A stretch of DNA of 64,000 nucleotides from Gordionus sp. m RMFG-2023 (lineage: Eukaryota > Nematomorpha > Gordioida > Chordodea > Parachordodidae): positions 2,513,743 through 2,577,742 of the forward strand of contig NC_088778.1 of assembly GCF_954871325.1 (NCBI RefSeq), read 5' to 3'. The notes below the pieces were generated by a model. The model was given only the letters and a program-made list of their open reading frames with translations, did not search any database and had not been told where the DNA came from. Shown here one piece after another: positions 37,392-48,347 of the stretch. How positions within the stretch are numbered: position 1 is the first letter of the stretch; every line of letters starts with the position of its first letter. The translations under genes were made by a program, and so were the position numbers.

Positions 37392-37800
37392 CTCACTTAG
37401 GATTCCATATTAATTGTAACTCGAACTTTTTCACCCTCATATCTTTTTCTTTCTAAAAAGATAAACATTTTTTTTGAACTTGATAATTGTGCAGATTTTA
37501 TGATTTTTCTTTAGCATAAAAATTTAAAATAATTAGTTTAGATAAAATTTTAATCTAAAAAAATATATTCTAAAAATTAAAATAATTGAATTGAAATCAA
37601 TTTAAACAATTATAATATTAAAAGTTAGTTACATAAAATATATTAAATGAAATCTTATTCTAAATCTTTAAAAATCGTAGGTATTCATTTCCAGAAAATT
37701 AGGTAAATTATTTTTACTATTTTTCAAACATTGGTAAATAAAGATATCTAAATTTTAATTAATGTTTAGATTTTTAAGGACGGTTATTGAAGTAAAGCAT

Positions 37801-38190
37801 AAAATGAGAGGATAGCCAATAAAATTTGCCGTGGATGTTAGGATTTTTTCTTGATATTCTGTATATCCTTTTACTTTTGATAACCGGAATGGATAACAAC
37901 AAAACTAATCCTCTTTATGAAAGAGGCCTCAAAATTTTTTTAGATATTATTTTGAGTGTTCAAGAATATGTACTATTCTTAGATAACTTTTTTAAATTTC
38001 ACAAATTTATGCAGAATGCTAGGAGAAAGGGTTTAAGTTTGAGAATAATGTACATAAATCGAACAAAAAATGTCTTTTGAATTATAACATAATTATAAAA
38101 TATCATGGACGGCTGATAAAAGCTATAGTGATTAAAAAATATAGTCGACGAGTAACAATAGCTAGCAAGCATCGAGAAATGTATTCTCTA
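37801..38190 (+). pseudogene. piggyBac transposase relic
   Basis: MRG at 37804 followed after one stop by PIKFAVDVRIF matches the piggyBac segment (R)G....KP.KWGIK.W.L. The open frame 37826-38080 then gives ERGLKIFLDIILSVQEYV, and LFLDNFFKFHKFMQNARRKG fits the family signature FxDNFFTSxxLxxxLxxxG. The D of DNFF corresponds to the second catalytic aspartate. After the stop at 38078-38080 another frame continues DGRLIKAIVIKKYSRRVTIA as in the following family block. piggyBac transposases cut and paste at TTAA sites. Only about 130 codons of the usual 500 to 600 remain, with at least three breaks, and no termini were found. I infer an old, dead fragment. Confidence 0.72.
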
Positions 38191-38199
38191 AATAAGGGC

Positions 38200-38807
38200 G
38201 ATGGACGTCTAAACATATGGTATATATAAAATTTGGTGTAAATTAATTTAATAAGTAAAATTATCTTCTACTGTGCAATTTGTATACATTTTAAAAGTTT
38301 ACATTTTTAAAATAAATATTAACTGGAATATTTTCCTGATAAGATACAATAACTAAAATTATAATATAATTAAGACAATTCAACTAAATCTATTAAATAA
38401 TATCCTTTATGCATATCTTAATTAATAAGTGTTTTATTATATAAATTAAAATATGAAATAAAAGTAAAATTGAATTGTGGCTAAAAGAAGAAAGCATATT
38501 TATTTATATGAATTTAAAATAAAATCTGTCTTATTCACAAAGTTTATATTCCCTTTTTATAAGAACTATAAAGTTTTTTTTGATTGAGTTGTTTTAAATA
38601 TAAAAAACCACTATAATATTAGCTGATGCACATAGAGAACATTAAATTTCATTGGTAATATAAATTATAATATAATTATATCTATCAGACACAATTATCA
38701 GTTATTATATTTTAAAAATGTAAAATATAAAAAAAATAAATTTAAATAAATAAAATTTGCAATTTTGAATCTTTCGCCCTCAAAAAATAAATCATGTGGT
38801 CACGAGG
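38200..38807. other. AT-rich DNA without a recognised gene
   Basis: Nothing recognised on either strand between the piggyBac relic and the next MITE. Confidence 0.5.
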
Positions 38808-38815
38808 CATCCACC

Positions 38816-39544
38816 TAGGGGTTCGAACCAAACCCAAACTCGAAGAAGAAAACCCGGGTTTTTGGGAAAAAATCTGTACCCGAACTGAACCTGAACCCCG
38901 TTTATAAAATTTTCAAAACCCCGAACCGAACCCGGGAATTTTATTTGAACCCGGGTTCAGTGTAATGTTTAAATTAATATAAGATATTTGTGTAATTGTA
39001 AATACAAATATTATTAATTAATTTGACATTTTATAATATTTTCAAATTTCCAATTAAGTGAAGTGTTAATAAATTTTAAACAACTTAATTAATTTATTTA
39101 ATTTTTTTAATATTTATTCTCAAAGATTCATATTAATAAATTTTAAACAATTAAATTCATTTACGCCATTTATTTTTAATTTTTAACTTATTCTCAAAGA
39201 TTATTAATTAGAGGAAAATGAAAGTGAACAAGTCAAAGTAAAAATTATTAAATTAAATTTTGTTAATTTAAAGAAATACGTCTAAATAAAATTTTTTAAA
39301 TCTATAATTTTTAACTATATTTTGCCATAAATAAAATAAAAAATTTATTTTTTATACCAAATTTATGTCTAGTTTTTAAATATAGAATATTTATCAATTC
39401 AAAAATTCTTAAACCGAGCTGAACCTGAAACCAAACTCAGATTCAAAAATATTTCCCTGAACCGAAGATCCGACCTAATTTTTTTAACCTTAAACCGAAC
39501 TCGAATCAAACCCGGGCTAAAATTTTGTCGGGTTCGCATTCCTG
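38816..39544. mobile_element. 729-bp non-autonomous hAT-type element with GC-rich ends
   Basis: The left end TAGGGGTTCGAACC and the reverse complement of the right end CAGGAATGCGAACC form a terminal inverted repeat. The octamers CATCCACC (38808-38815) and CATACACC (39545-39552) are an 8-bp duplication with one mismatch. About 150 bp of each end is a series of AACCCGGG, CCGAACC and GAACCTGAA words, the two sides inverted relative to each other; the middle is ordinary AT-rich DNA. No coding content. Confidence 0.82.
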
Positions 39545-40908
39545 CATACACCTATTTAGGGCTCCGTTTCTCAACCTTAAAAAGTTTCACCAAATAAAAA
39601 ATACTCATTATTTTTTAACCCATTAAAAAATATTAAAAATTATCTATTATTTCCATGTTTTTATTAATAATATTTTTATTAATCACCGCAAAATTATTGA
39701 TTATCCTTGAGAGCTTATTTCTTCTTCAATTGCACAATTTAGATTGGATCGGATTTGTTTTGAATAAAAAAATTGGATATTTATGAAAAAAATAACCGAA
39801 AAATCTTAAAATATTTTTATTGGATCGCGTTAGATCTTATGAAGGTTCAAAAATATTTCAAATTTTTGATATAATCATAAATAAATTATTTTAAATGCAT
39901 ACCATTATGCTCGATAAGATATGGCCTAGAGCCTAAAATATTATTTTTAAATTATATTATTTTTTATATTTATATATTTTTGTACCTTTAGAGGATGTAA
40001 TACTGATTGGCTCGGATACTAAAATATCATTAAATCAAAAAATTTATTCCTTTTATATAGATTATATTAATTACCTGGTTCACGAAATCTTTTGACTAGT
40101 CCTAAAAAATAGTGAATTAAATTTCATAGAATTATGAAATATAATATAATCGTTTGATGATAGCTTTAATTATAACATAGGTCAAAAATATTTAAGAGCC
40201 AATAAATAAAAATAATAAGAAATAATTATAAAAATGATGTTAAATTAGTAAATTATAATAATCTAAATTTTAAAAAATTATTTATGTTAGTCCAATAGTG
40301 AATACCTAAAGATATTATAAGGATACCATTTACTTCTTCTAAATATTAAGTAAAATAAATTTTGGAATATGCTCAAAGAAAAAATTTTTTAGTCCCAAAG
40401 CAATAATTATTTATATAAGAAAAAGATTTTAAAAAAATATATATTAGATTATAAGAGACATTTAAATTTAGTCTATTTCTAGGATATAATATTACTTACT
40501 AATTAGTTTTTTAGCTTTAGTAATATAAATTTTTAAGGATACATGATTAATAATTTTTTTTAATATATTATATAAATGATTCTAAATAATTCTAGGAAAT
40601 TTTATTGAATTTATTTTTTTAATATTTATACTTTATTAAAATTAATTTACTTGAATTAAACTTGGATTCTGTTGTATTTACTATAATATTTTTATAAATT
40701 ATAAAGTAATTTTCATTTTGAGAAAATAGGGCGAGCTTTATTTTAAATTATATGATATAAATAATAAAATCAAAAATATTTATCCCACCTTCCCCTTTAC
40801 TTACTCCGTTACTTCTTTATTTCCTATCTTTCCTATTTTAATTCGATATCTGGTATAATAGCAAATCGTCAGGTAATTGTTATTAATTAATTTCATCCAT
40901 TATATCTA

Positions 40909-43606
40909 GACATGTGCGCCGCAGGTCAAATGCGCCGCCGCTGGTGATTCTGACCACGCCGACTCCGCGCGCCAAAAAAATGTCGGCGCTCAACACGCCG
41001 CTGCCGTTGTAAAAATTCGGCGGCGTGATACATATTTTTTATTATTAATTTATTTTATATGTTTTTTTATGAATTGTAATTAGAAGAAAAATATTAAATA
41101 TTTTTTGAATTATTAAAAAATGCGATTTTAATTAATAAATATTATTTGCTATAGATTTCCATATTCGCTCACTTTGGGCAGGTTTGTGACCAACTTGCTA
41201 GATAAAATAAGATTAGGACTAAATTTGAAAGGTAATTCTATATTTTATTCTTTTAATTTTTGATGCTTCAAATAATTTACAACTCGTTATAAAAAATTTA
41301 TTTTTTATCATAATAGGAAATTTTAATTAATGATTTTTATTTTGTTGCCATTATAACATATATAAAAAAACCAGGACTAAAACAAATATAATATCCTTGC
41401 AAGCAAAGCCTTCTTTTGCATGGAAACATTTTGGATCCTTTGACACAAATAATAAGAGTACCAGTGTTACTACAGATAAAGTTTTTTGTAATATATGCTT
41501 GCAAATAGCACTTGATAAAGATGGTGAGGATGAAAATAATTATTCATTTTCAGAGTAAATTTTTTAATTATTTATCCAATCAAATCTTTTTCAAAAAATA
41601 TCAGCACATCAAATATAATAAAACATTTACTTGACAAACATGATTTATCATGTAAAGAAGAAATACCTAAACAAAATTTAAAGTTATTTTTCAAACCCAT
41701 AAGATACAACTGACCCTAAAATGGATTCTGGTAAAGAATTATGTTCTCATGTGTTGCAAGGATTTAATGCCATTCTCTTCTATAAATAATATTGGAATGC
41801 AAGATTTTTTAAAGGTTATTTGTAAAATCATTATAATTTTTTATAGGGCAAGGGCAATCTTAATTTTTATTATAACTATTAATATATTTAATTATTTTAT
41901 AACATCCCACATTTAGAATTTTCTACGACATAATATTTTTATTATTAACTTTTTATTATATGGAAATATAGCATTATTTCAGATACCAAAGAATTACCAT
42001 ATAGAACTACACTTAGCCGGAATGGATTAGATGATGTGTATTTATCAATGAAAGCATACATATGCCAACATAATATAGATCCTAAATTTTGTGTTATAAC
42101 TTTTGATACTTGGACCGATAAATATTGACGGCGAAATTATATCACCTTTACATTTCACGAAATAGATAATAATTTTAATATTATATTTTATACATGACGA
42201 CACATCATGTACTCAAAAACATACCGCTGAAACTATTCTTTTCCGAGATATAAAAAGTTGAAAATGAATTTGATTTAGGGTCCAAGAAAATTCAAATGGT
42301 TACGGATGCAGGACCCAATATAAAGAAAAGTGTTCGTCTAGGAGAATATGACCATCATTTATGTTTGGGGCATGGATTACATAATCCAGTGACAGTCGAT
42401 GGAATAAAAAAAAGTTAATAAAATAGAAAATCTCATTAAAAGTGAGAAAAGTTATAATTGCCTTAAGATTCAAAACAGTGGATTTTGAAAATATAAACGA
42501 TATAGAAAATAGAAAATGTTTTGAATCGATATCATATATATCGGATATTTTAGATTTGTTGATAATGATTCTTTTTATGAAGATCCTTTGAGTTTTATGA
42601 TGATAGTGTAAATCAAAAATCATATGAGAAAAAACAAAAAACTTTAAAATTAAATGTGCCCGTTGGTATAGTTGGTGCATGAACTTTCAAATTTTATTAA
42701 AACTTCCAAAAAAACTGTTGAATTTTTATCTGTTTAAAAAGGAGTAACTATAAATTCAGCCTTATTATTTCGTAGTGAAATTAATATGATAGTCCTCCCA
42801 TAGCATCCCTTAAACAAAATAATTCTTACTAAATTTGATCATAGATTTCCAATAACCGATCTTCAGGTACTATTTTAAAATACATAAATTATTTTTATTT
42901 ATTATTTCTCTTTCTTTTATTAATTTACTTAGGTGTTAGGAGCACTTTTGGATCCTCGTTTTCAATCAATAAACATAGTAATTGAATATTTAAAGGAAAA
43001 AATATTACTTCGGTTGAATTTTTATGTCAACAAGCTACCTCTCTACGGCCTTACACGGGCGAATTAAACGAATGTGAAACGACGGAAGTTGCTTCAAAAC
43101 TCGATTATCTTAAGTCATTAGCTAAGAAAACATTATCTATCCAAAAAAATAACCTGGAACAACAACACTATTTAACTAGTTTAGACAAAGAGTGTTATTC
43201 ATTATTTTCGCCTTATAATATGGAGATAAAATATGTCTTAGATTTTTGGAAGATAAGAGCATTGGATCTTCCTAAACTCAATAGGTAGAAAGGTCCTGTG
43301 CGTTCCAGTTACGAGCACACCCAGCGAGCGTGTATTTGCTGGGCTCACTCTGAACTCTAAAAGATCATTATTATGTCCTTTAAATCTTAATAAAATAATA
43401 TTTATTCATGATAATTATAACTTAATAAAATCATTAAATTATAGTTATAAACATAATAAAATATAAATTTTATTTTAAAAGTGTTTCCAATAAATTTATA
43501 AATTTAATTAAAAAAAATATTTGACGCCGCCGCGCCGCCGCCGATTTTTGGCGGCGTCTAAATCAACTCGCCGTTGCCGAAAATGCTGTCGGCGCACATG
43601 TTTAAT
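40909..43606 (+). mobile_element. BED-finger hAT DNA transposon (decayed)
   Basis: Inverted ends contain CATGTGCGCCG on the left and CGGCGCACATG on the right, followed inwards by GCCGCCG-rich subterminal DNA on both sides. TATATCTA at 40901-40908 and 43607-43614 is a candidate perfect 8-bp duplication. The exact tips are uneven (GA before CATG on the left, TTTAAT after CATG on the right), so the boundary may be off by a few bases. It contains a full-span but broken hAT transposase. Inserted in R1 copy B. Confidence 0.88.
41391..43466 (+). pseudogene. hAT transposase with BED zinc finger, broken
   Basis: All the expected blocks are present in order but in several frames. BED finger: SFAWKHFGSF, CNICLQ, then TSNIIKHLLDKH (41391-41650). 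Linker: CCKDLMPFSSINNIGMQDFL (about 41755). First DDE region: VITFDTWTDKY (about 42090), with its catalytic Asp. Then MVTDAGPNIKKSV (about 42297), carrying the second Asp, and CARWYSWCMNFQILL (about 42655). LGALLDPRFQ (about 42935) follows a likely short intron whose sides read CAGGTACT and CTTAGGTG (about 42865-42931). The C-terminal dimerisation block SERVFAGLTLNSKRSLL is at 43325-43380. I count at least six breaks (stops or frame changes), such as the stop directly after WTDKY. The protein cannot be made, so any late movement needed another copy. Confidence 0.88.
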
Positions 43607-44450
43607 TATATCTAATATATACTTTATTACTTAATAAAATATCTATTGTAATAAAAAAATTTTAATTTTTTAAAATTTATTTTGCACTTTTATTTATTAA
43701 AAAACTTTAATTTTTACGAATTAAACCTATTAGATGTAAAAAAAAAATCCAACTAATATATGCATTTTACCTTTAGGCTTAGTTTTTTGCTCTAATATAT
43801 TAACATTTATACTATATAATTAATTTCATAATTTTTTATACCTAGGTTTAGTGTAAGGTTCCCATTTCCCAATCCTAATGTATTCAATTAGAATCATATT
43901 AAATATTATTTGTTAATTTACTAATTCCGATCACCAAATTAGATGCTTTGTATATTTTTATATAATATAAATATTAAGTTAAATTCTTATAAAATTAGAA
44001 GAGTATTATACTTTGAATGTAATGGTCAGGTTGATTTAAATATTCTATAAAACATAAATTTTTATGAAAATTCTTATACGTAAAATAAATAACTAACTCT
44101 GTATAATACTAGTAACATTTTCTATAATTAGTAAAAGTAGTAATAGAATGATAATGATATAATTAATTCTTAAAATTAATTTTTTTTTATAATTGATAAC
44201 TATTTATTTGATAAACCTGCTAAGATGTTTTTAATTAAACCGTCTATAAATAAATAAGAAATTCCATTTAAGGTAATATTTTAAATTTATAATTCAATAA
44301 ATACCTTCTTTTTCGCAAGAATAGTATAGGCTTACTTAAATAATTCATTTAAAATTATTTATATTATGCAATATATATTAATAATGACTTACCCTTAGCA
44401 AGTCTACATATCATGATATTTGGATCTGAATAATTGTTTATAATATTTAG

Positions 44451-46035
44451 TAAACAGAACTATAGATGATAATTTCAATAAATCAATTTTATCTGAATTT
44501 ATCGATGGAACAAAGGAAAATAAAATTAATAAATATTCTAAAATAAGTTTAAATCCTTTTAATGAAATGGAAGCAGATGAATAAATAAAAAATTTATTTC
44601 TTCTTAATTCATCGCGAAATATGTAATTCTTATTGTCAGAAATATATATTAATTAACTAATTTGTAATAAAAAGATTTTCCCAATTTAAAATATTATATA
44701 ATTGATTTTCCCAAGTCAATTTATATATAAGGTTTTTTCTCTACAAATTAGATTGGAACATCTCTTCTTAATTTTGACCCTTTAAATAGTTATTTCCCTA
44801 AACTATGGGTTTTATTATCCATTCTAAAAAATTTATTGACTGTTCACGGGGAAACCTCCTTTAATTATCACTAAACGATGATTTAAATGATATAATTCTA
44901 GTATTCACTATTCTTAAATAAGTATAAAAAAAGAAAAACTATTTGTGAAAGAAGGGCAAATGTGACTTTGTTTTTCAAAACAGACAAAATAGAGAGATAT
45001 TTTTTATTAATAAATTAAAGTTATTATATTGAGATGACCCCCAAATGTATATTAACATATAATCAATATTAATTAAAGTTTAATAATGCTTTTATTTATT
45101 TAAATTAAAATTCCCATAAAAATAGATTGTTAAAAGGATACGAAAAAAAAATTGTCTCTAAGTTAATGATACCTTGATTCATTTTCTTCTCAACTATTAA
45201 TAAAAATGATACAAAAATAATATATATAATTTTCCTCATTTTTAAATAAAAAAACAATATAGTTATATTGCTTTTTAATAACTTATGACATGTAAAAATT
45301 TAGGTATGATTATATGTGTATATATTAAAGTAATGTTTCGCTCTAAGTTGGCATAGTTTTCTGATTCATATTCAATATTATCATTCTTTAATATTTTTAA
45401 CAAATTTTGCAATTTTTGAGCTTTGATTAAACTTTTAATTTTATTTATATGATTTATTTTGTTATTGTTTATTATAAAAGGTTTCTATTTTTATATAGAA
45501 TTTAAATTATTTCTTGCTTTAAATTTTTGTTTTGTTATATATCCTAAAGATGATTTCGTTTATTTTACTTTAAATTAAAATTATATTAATATATTAAAAT
45601 TACATAATATATAATATATAATTTTAAAAGAATATCTAACACATCTTATTTTAAAAACACTAAATAAATGTAATTTAAATAAATTGTGCTGATCGATTGT
45701 TATAATATTTTAAAATGTTAAATTAAAAACGTAAATGCATAGCCAAAATTATGCTGGAAGAAATTTAGTTAAGCTTGTCTTGATAAGACTCCATTCAACA
45801 AGTATAAATATGCTGGAGAAATCTTTGACAATCAAAAAACAAATTATCACAAACACTGTGAACTGATTATTTCTTAGAATAAATTCAAAGTGGAGATATT
45901 ATTCCCATTTAATCAAAAATAGGATTAAAATGGCAAAAGATAAGATCAAACTAACTATTGAAACCATTCTATATTGTGGATTTTAGAGCCTTTAATTATA
46001 TGGCCATTTATCAGATTATTATAGTTCTTCATATG
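44451..46035. other. AT-rich DNA without a recognised gene
   Basis: Possible continuation of R1 copy B to about 44750, where a CTACAAATTAGATTGGAACA word may match copy C near 57665. A mildly coding-like stretch near 45750-45950 has no recognisable motif. Confidence 0.45.
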
Positions 46036-46251
46036 CCGCCGGTTAAATCCGTTTAATATTTTTTTAAATCACATTTATTTTATAGGTTTGCAGGTTTATA
46101 TATTTAATTTTTTATAATTCACATTAATTTAAAATTTGTGTATTAGTAAAAGTTATTAGCCTTAATATATTTATTCTTGATATTTTTAAATAACAATAAT
46201 TTTATCTTTAAAATCCCCCCCCCCTCAGAAAATTTCTGCGTACACGCCTGC
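46036..46251 (+). mobile_element. Short dispersed element, family X copy 2
   Basis: Same-orientation relative of 386-596. It shares the GGTTTATATATTTAATTTTT start, the AATTCACATTA word, TTAAAATTTGTGTATTAG, a C run at about 46214 and the terminus CTGCGTACACGCCTGC. Divergence between the two is substantial, so both insertions are old. Non-coding. Confidence 0.55.
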
Positions 46252-46399
46252 AAAGTTTAATATAAAAAATTATAAATGTTTATTAGGATTTAATAATAAT
46301 AATAAATTTATATATTTTTTTAAAAAATATTTTTACAAAACTAATTAATAATTTCTTATGATAAAATATATAAAGTAAATTCGAGGGAATAAACTATAA

Positions 46400-48347
46400 A
46401 TTTACATAATATTCTTTTTTTATAATCAGATGGTGAACTATATTTACCTTTTAACCATTGGACTCCTAAGAATGTAAATATCAAATTTAAACAAATTGAA
46501 ATGAAACGATTTTGCCTTAACACTTTTTAATATCAAACGCATCATAGTAGAAGAAAGAAAATCGGCTATATAATCTAAAGTGCGTATTTCTCTCATTTAC
46601 CAAGAAATAATATTAAAAATTTGAGATAATTCACAATATCGAGTTAAAATATAATTATCAATCTGAACCCCGTGTATTCTATTATATAAATATTATTTTT
46701 CGAATATGAAAGTTTATATGAATTCCAAGTTTTATAGCGTTAAATTGAAATTGAATATATTCTCATGGTAAAAATTTACAAAATATATTTAGAATCATCT
46801 CTAGTAAATAATAAGAGATCTAGAAAGAGAAGTTAATCATTTCATAGATAAAGAGTGACCATAAAAATACGATATGGTAATTATATATGATTTACTAATT
46901 CATTGTCTGGCTCTCATTAGTTTATTTAAAATACTTATTATAAGATTATTATAATGTATTTTATATAATATATTCATGGTATATATATTGCAAATTTTGA
47001 TAAATATATCTTATTAAAATAAAATTTCAAGTAACAACGCTAAAATTAATTAATAAATTTATTTTTTATTATCACAAACATAGCTATTAGCGGGGGGGGG
47101 GAGGGTATCAAAAATTTTCTTTATCCATTTCGAATATTTGGCAACTCATTATGATAATAATGGCATACCCCCCTCCTCCAATGGCCCTCTCCTCTAAAAA
47201 TGTATACAATATATAACTGTATAATTTAATAATAAAAATAACAGAGATCATTAAAAAAAACTTCTATAATTAAAAATCTTTCTAAAAAAACAGTTTTATA
47301 AAAAAAAGTGAAATTCAAAATTATTTTTATAAAAATATAACAGCCAAAGGTCTCCAATGAGTAGAGCTGACCTCCAATAATATTTACTAGGAAAACCCTG
47401 ACTTAATACTTCTCCTCCATGGGCGTAACCCAGGATTTTCCAATAGAGGGGAAAACATTATTAGTGGGGTTTTCCGTAAAAATTTTGTTGAAAGAGGTCC
47501 ACTTATTGTTGACCTTTGGATATGTTAATTTTTGTCTCTATATTTATTTATAAAAATGTATTTTTATAAAGATTTTTAAATGTACTATAGTTATTTTGAT
47601 AAATTATTATTTTTACTTATTCTTCTTTCAAATTATTATTTATAGAGATATGTTTTATATATTTTTATGTGAGAAGGAGGCTTGGGTGAGGCATTTGCCC
47701 TAGCCCTCCCTCACACTTCCTTCTAAAATCCTATTTGAATTATTCTTCTCCTTTGTTATAAAAATCCTTAATATGCAAATTTCTAACTAACCAATTTAAA
47801 AACTAAAAAACACACTTATTCCTTACATTCACGATATGTATGACTGGTTTATTTAGTGAAAATTTAATGAAGTTTATATATTTTTTGCTGATATCGTTTT
47901 TGATAAAACATAATATTGTAACATTAAAATCAAAGGGTCAACAAATTGAAATAGTCACTCTTTTAATTTAGAATGTGGATAACAATAGATTTTTGAGGGA
48001 AATGTTAATGATGAGTATTCATCTAAACTTGCATTAAGAGCAAATTTATATTCCAAAAGTTTAGTTGTAGAAATCAAGAATAGGGTCATTTATCGTAAAA
48101 TAAGAATCAATGTATTTTTATTATGTTAAATAGTAAATTATCTGTTAAATTTGAAAAAATAAAATAAAATGGTACTAAAACTATTGATGATGTAATTGTC
48201 AAAATAAAAAACGTCAAATAAATATAAGTATCAAACCTTTGATATATAACAGTTATCTCCGATAGTTACACAAATTAAAAAATATTTATATCTATTCAAT
48301 ATAACCAGTTGTATAGTTTTAATATGAGGATATTATAAATTTGAAAT
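46400..48347 (+). repeat. Module preceding R1 copy E, repeated at 61800-63882
   Basis: TTTACCTTTTAACCATTGGACTCC-like sequence (46442), then AATTGAAATGAAACGATTTTG (46495), align with TTTACCTTTTAAATATTGAA (61850) and AATTAAAACGAATCGATTTT (61927). At the far end ATGAGGATATTATAAATTTG (48323) aligns with ATGAGAAAATTATAAGAAAT (63861) just before the first R1 landmark. The spacing is nearly equal in both copies, so this module seems to belong to a larger R1-containing unit. The middle is too diverged to align by eye. G and C tracts at 47091 and 47167 look like stray hAT-type ends. Confidence 0.45.
47417..47744. mobile_element. Decayed hAT-type MITE, relative of 9843-11043
   Basis: The left end CCATGGGCGTAACCCAGGAT resembles the left end of the 9843 element. 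CTTCTCCT occurs at 47409-47416 and 47745-47752, a perfect 8-bp duplication candidate. The right terminus is eroded, but shares AGGATTTT at a similar distance from the end, and a GAGGGAGGGCTAGGGC region (read inverted). Non-coding. Confidence 0.5.

Larger units (their letters stand above)
39901..44450 (+). repeat. R1 dispersed repeat, copy B (split by a hAT element)
   Basis: R1 landmarks in order: ACCATTATGCTCGATAAGAT (39901), ACCTTTAGAGGATGTAATAC (39989), CACGAAATCTTTTGACTAGT (40081), ACCTAAAGATATTATAAGGA (40304), ACTTGAATTAAACTTGGATT (40649), TTTTACCTTTAGGCTTAG (43766), ACCTAGGTTTAGTGTAAGG (43840), ACTAATTCCGATCACCAAAT (43920), ACTTTGAATGTAATGGTCAG (44010), AATACCTTCTTTTTCGCA (44310) and AATGACTTACCCTTAGCAAG (44382). 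The 2.7-kb hAT element at 40909-43606 interrupts it at a different place from the insertion in copy A. Confidence 0.72.

Noticed and set aside
38816-39544. tRNA-like GGTTCGAAC words
   Set aside because: The words belong to the terminal inverted repeat of the MITE; no cloverleaf stems or A box are present. No tRNA was found elsewhere.
42300-42680. 126-codon minus-strand frame
   Set aside because: Shadow over the BED-hAT transposase, whose plus-strand motifs (VTDAGPN, CARWYSW) are unmistakable.
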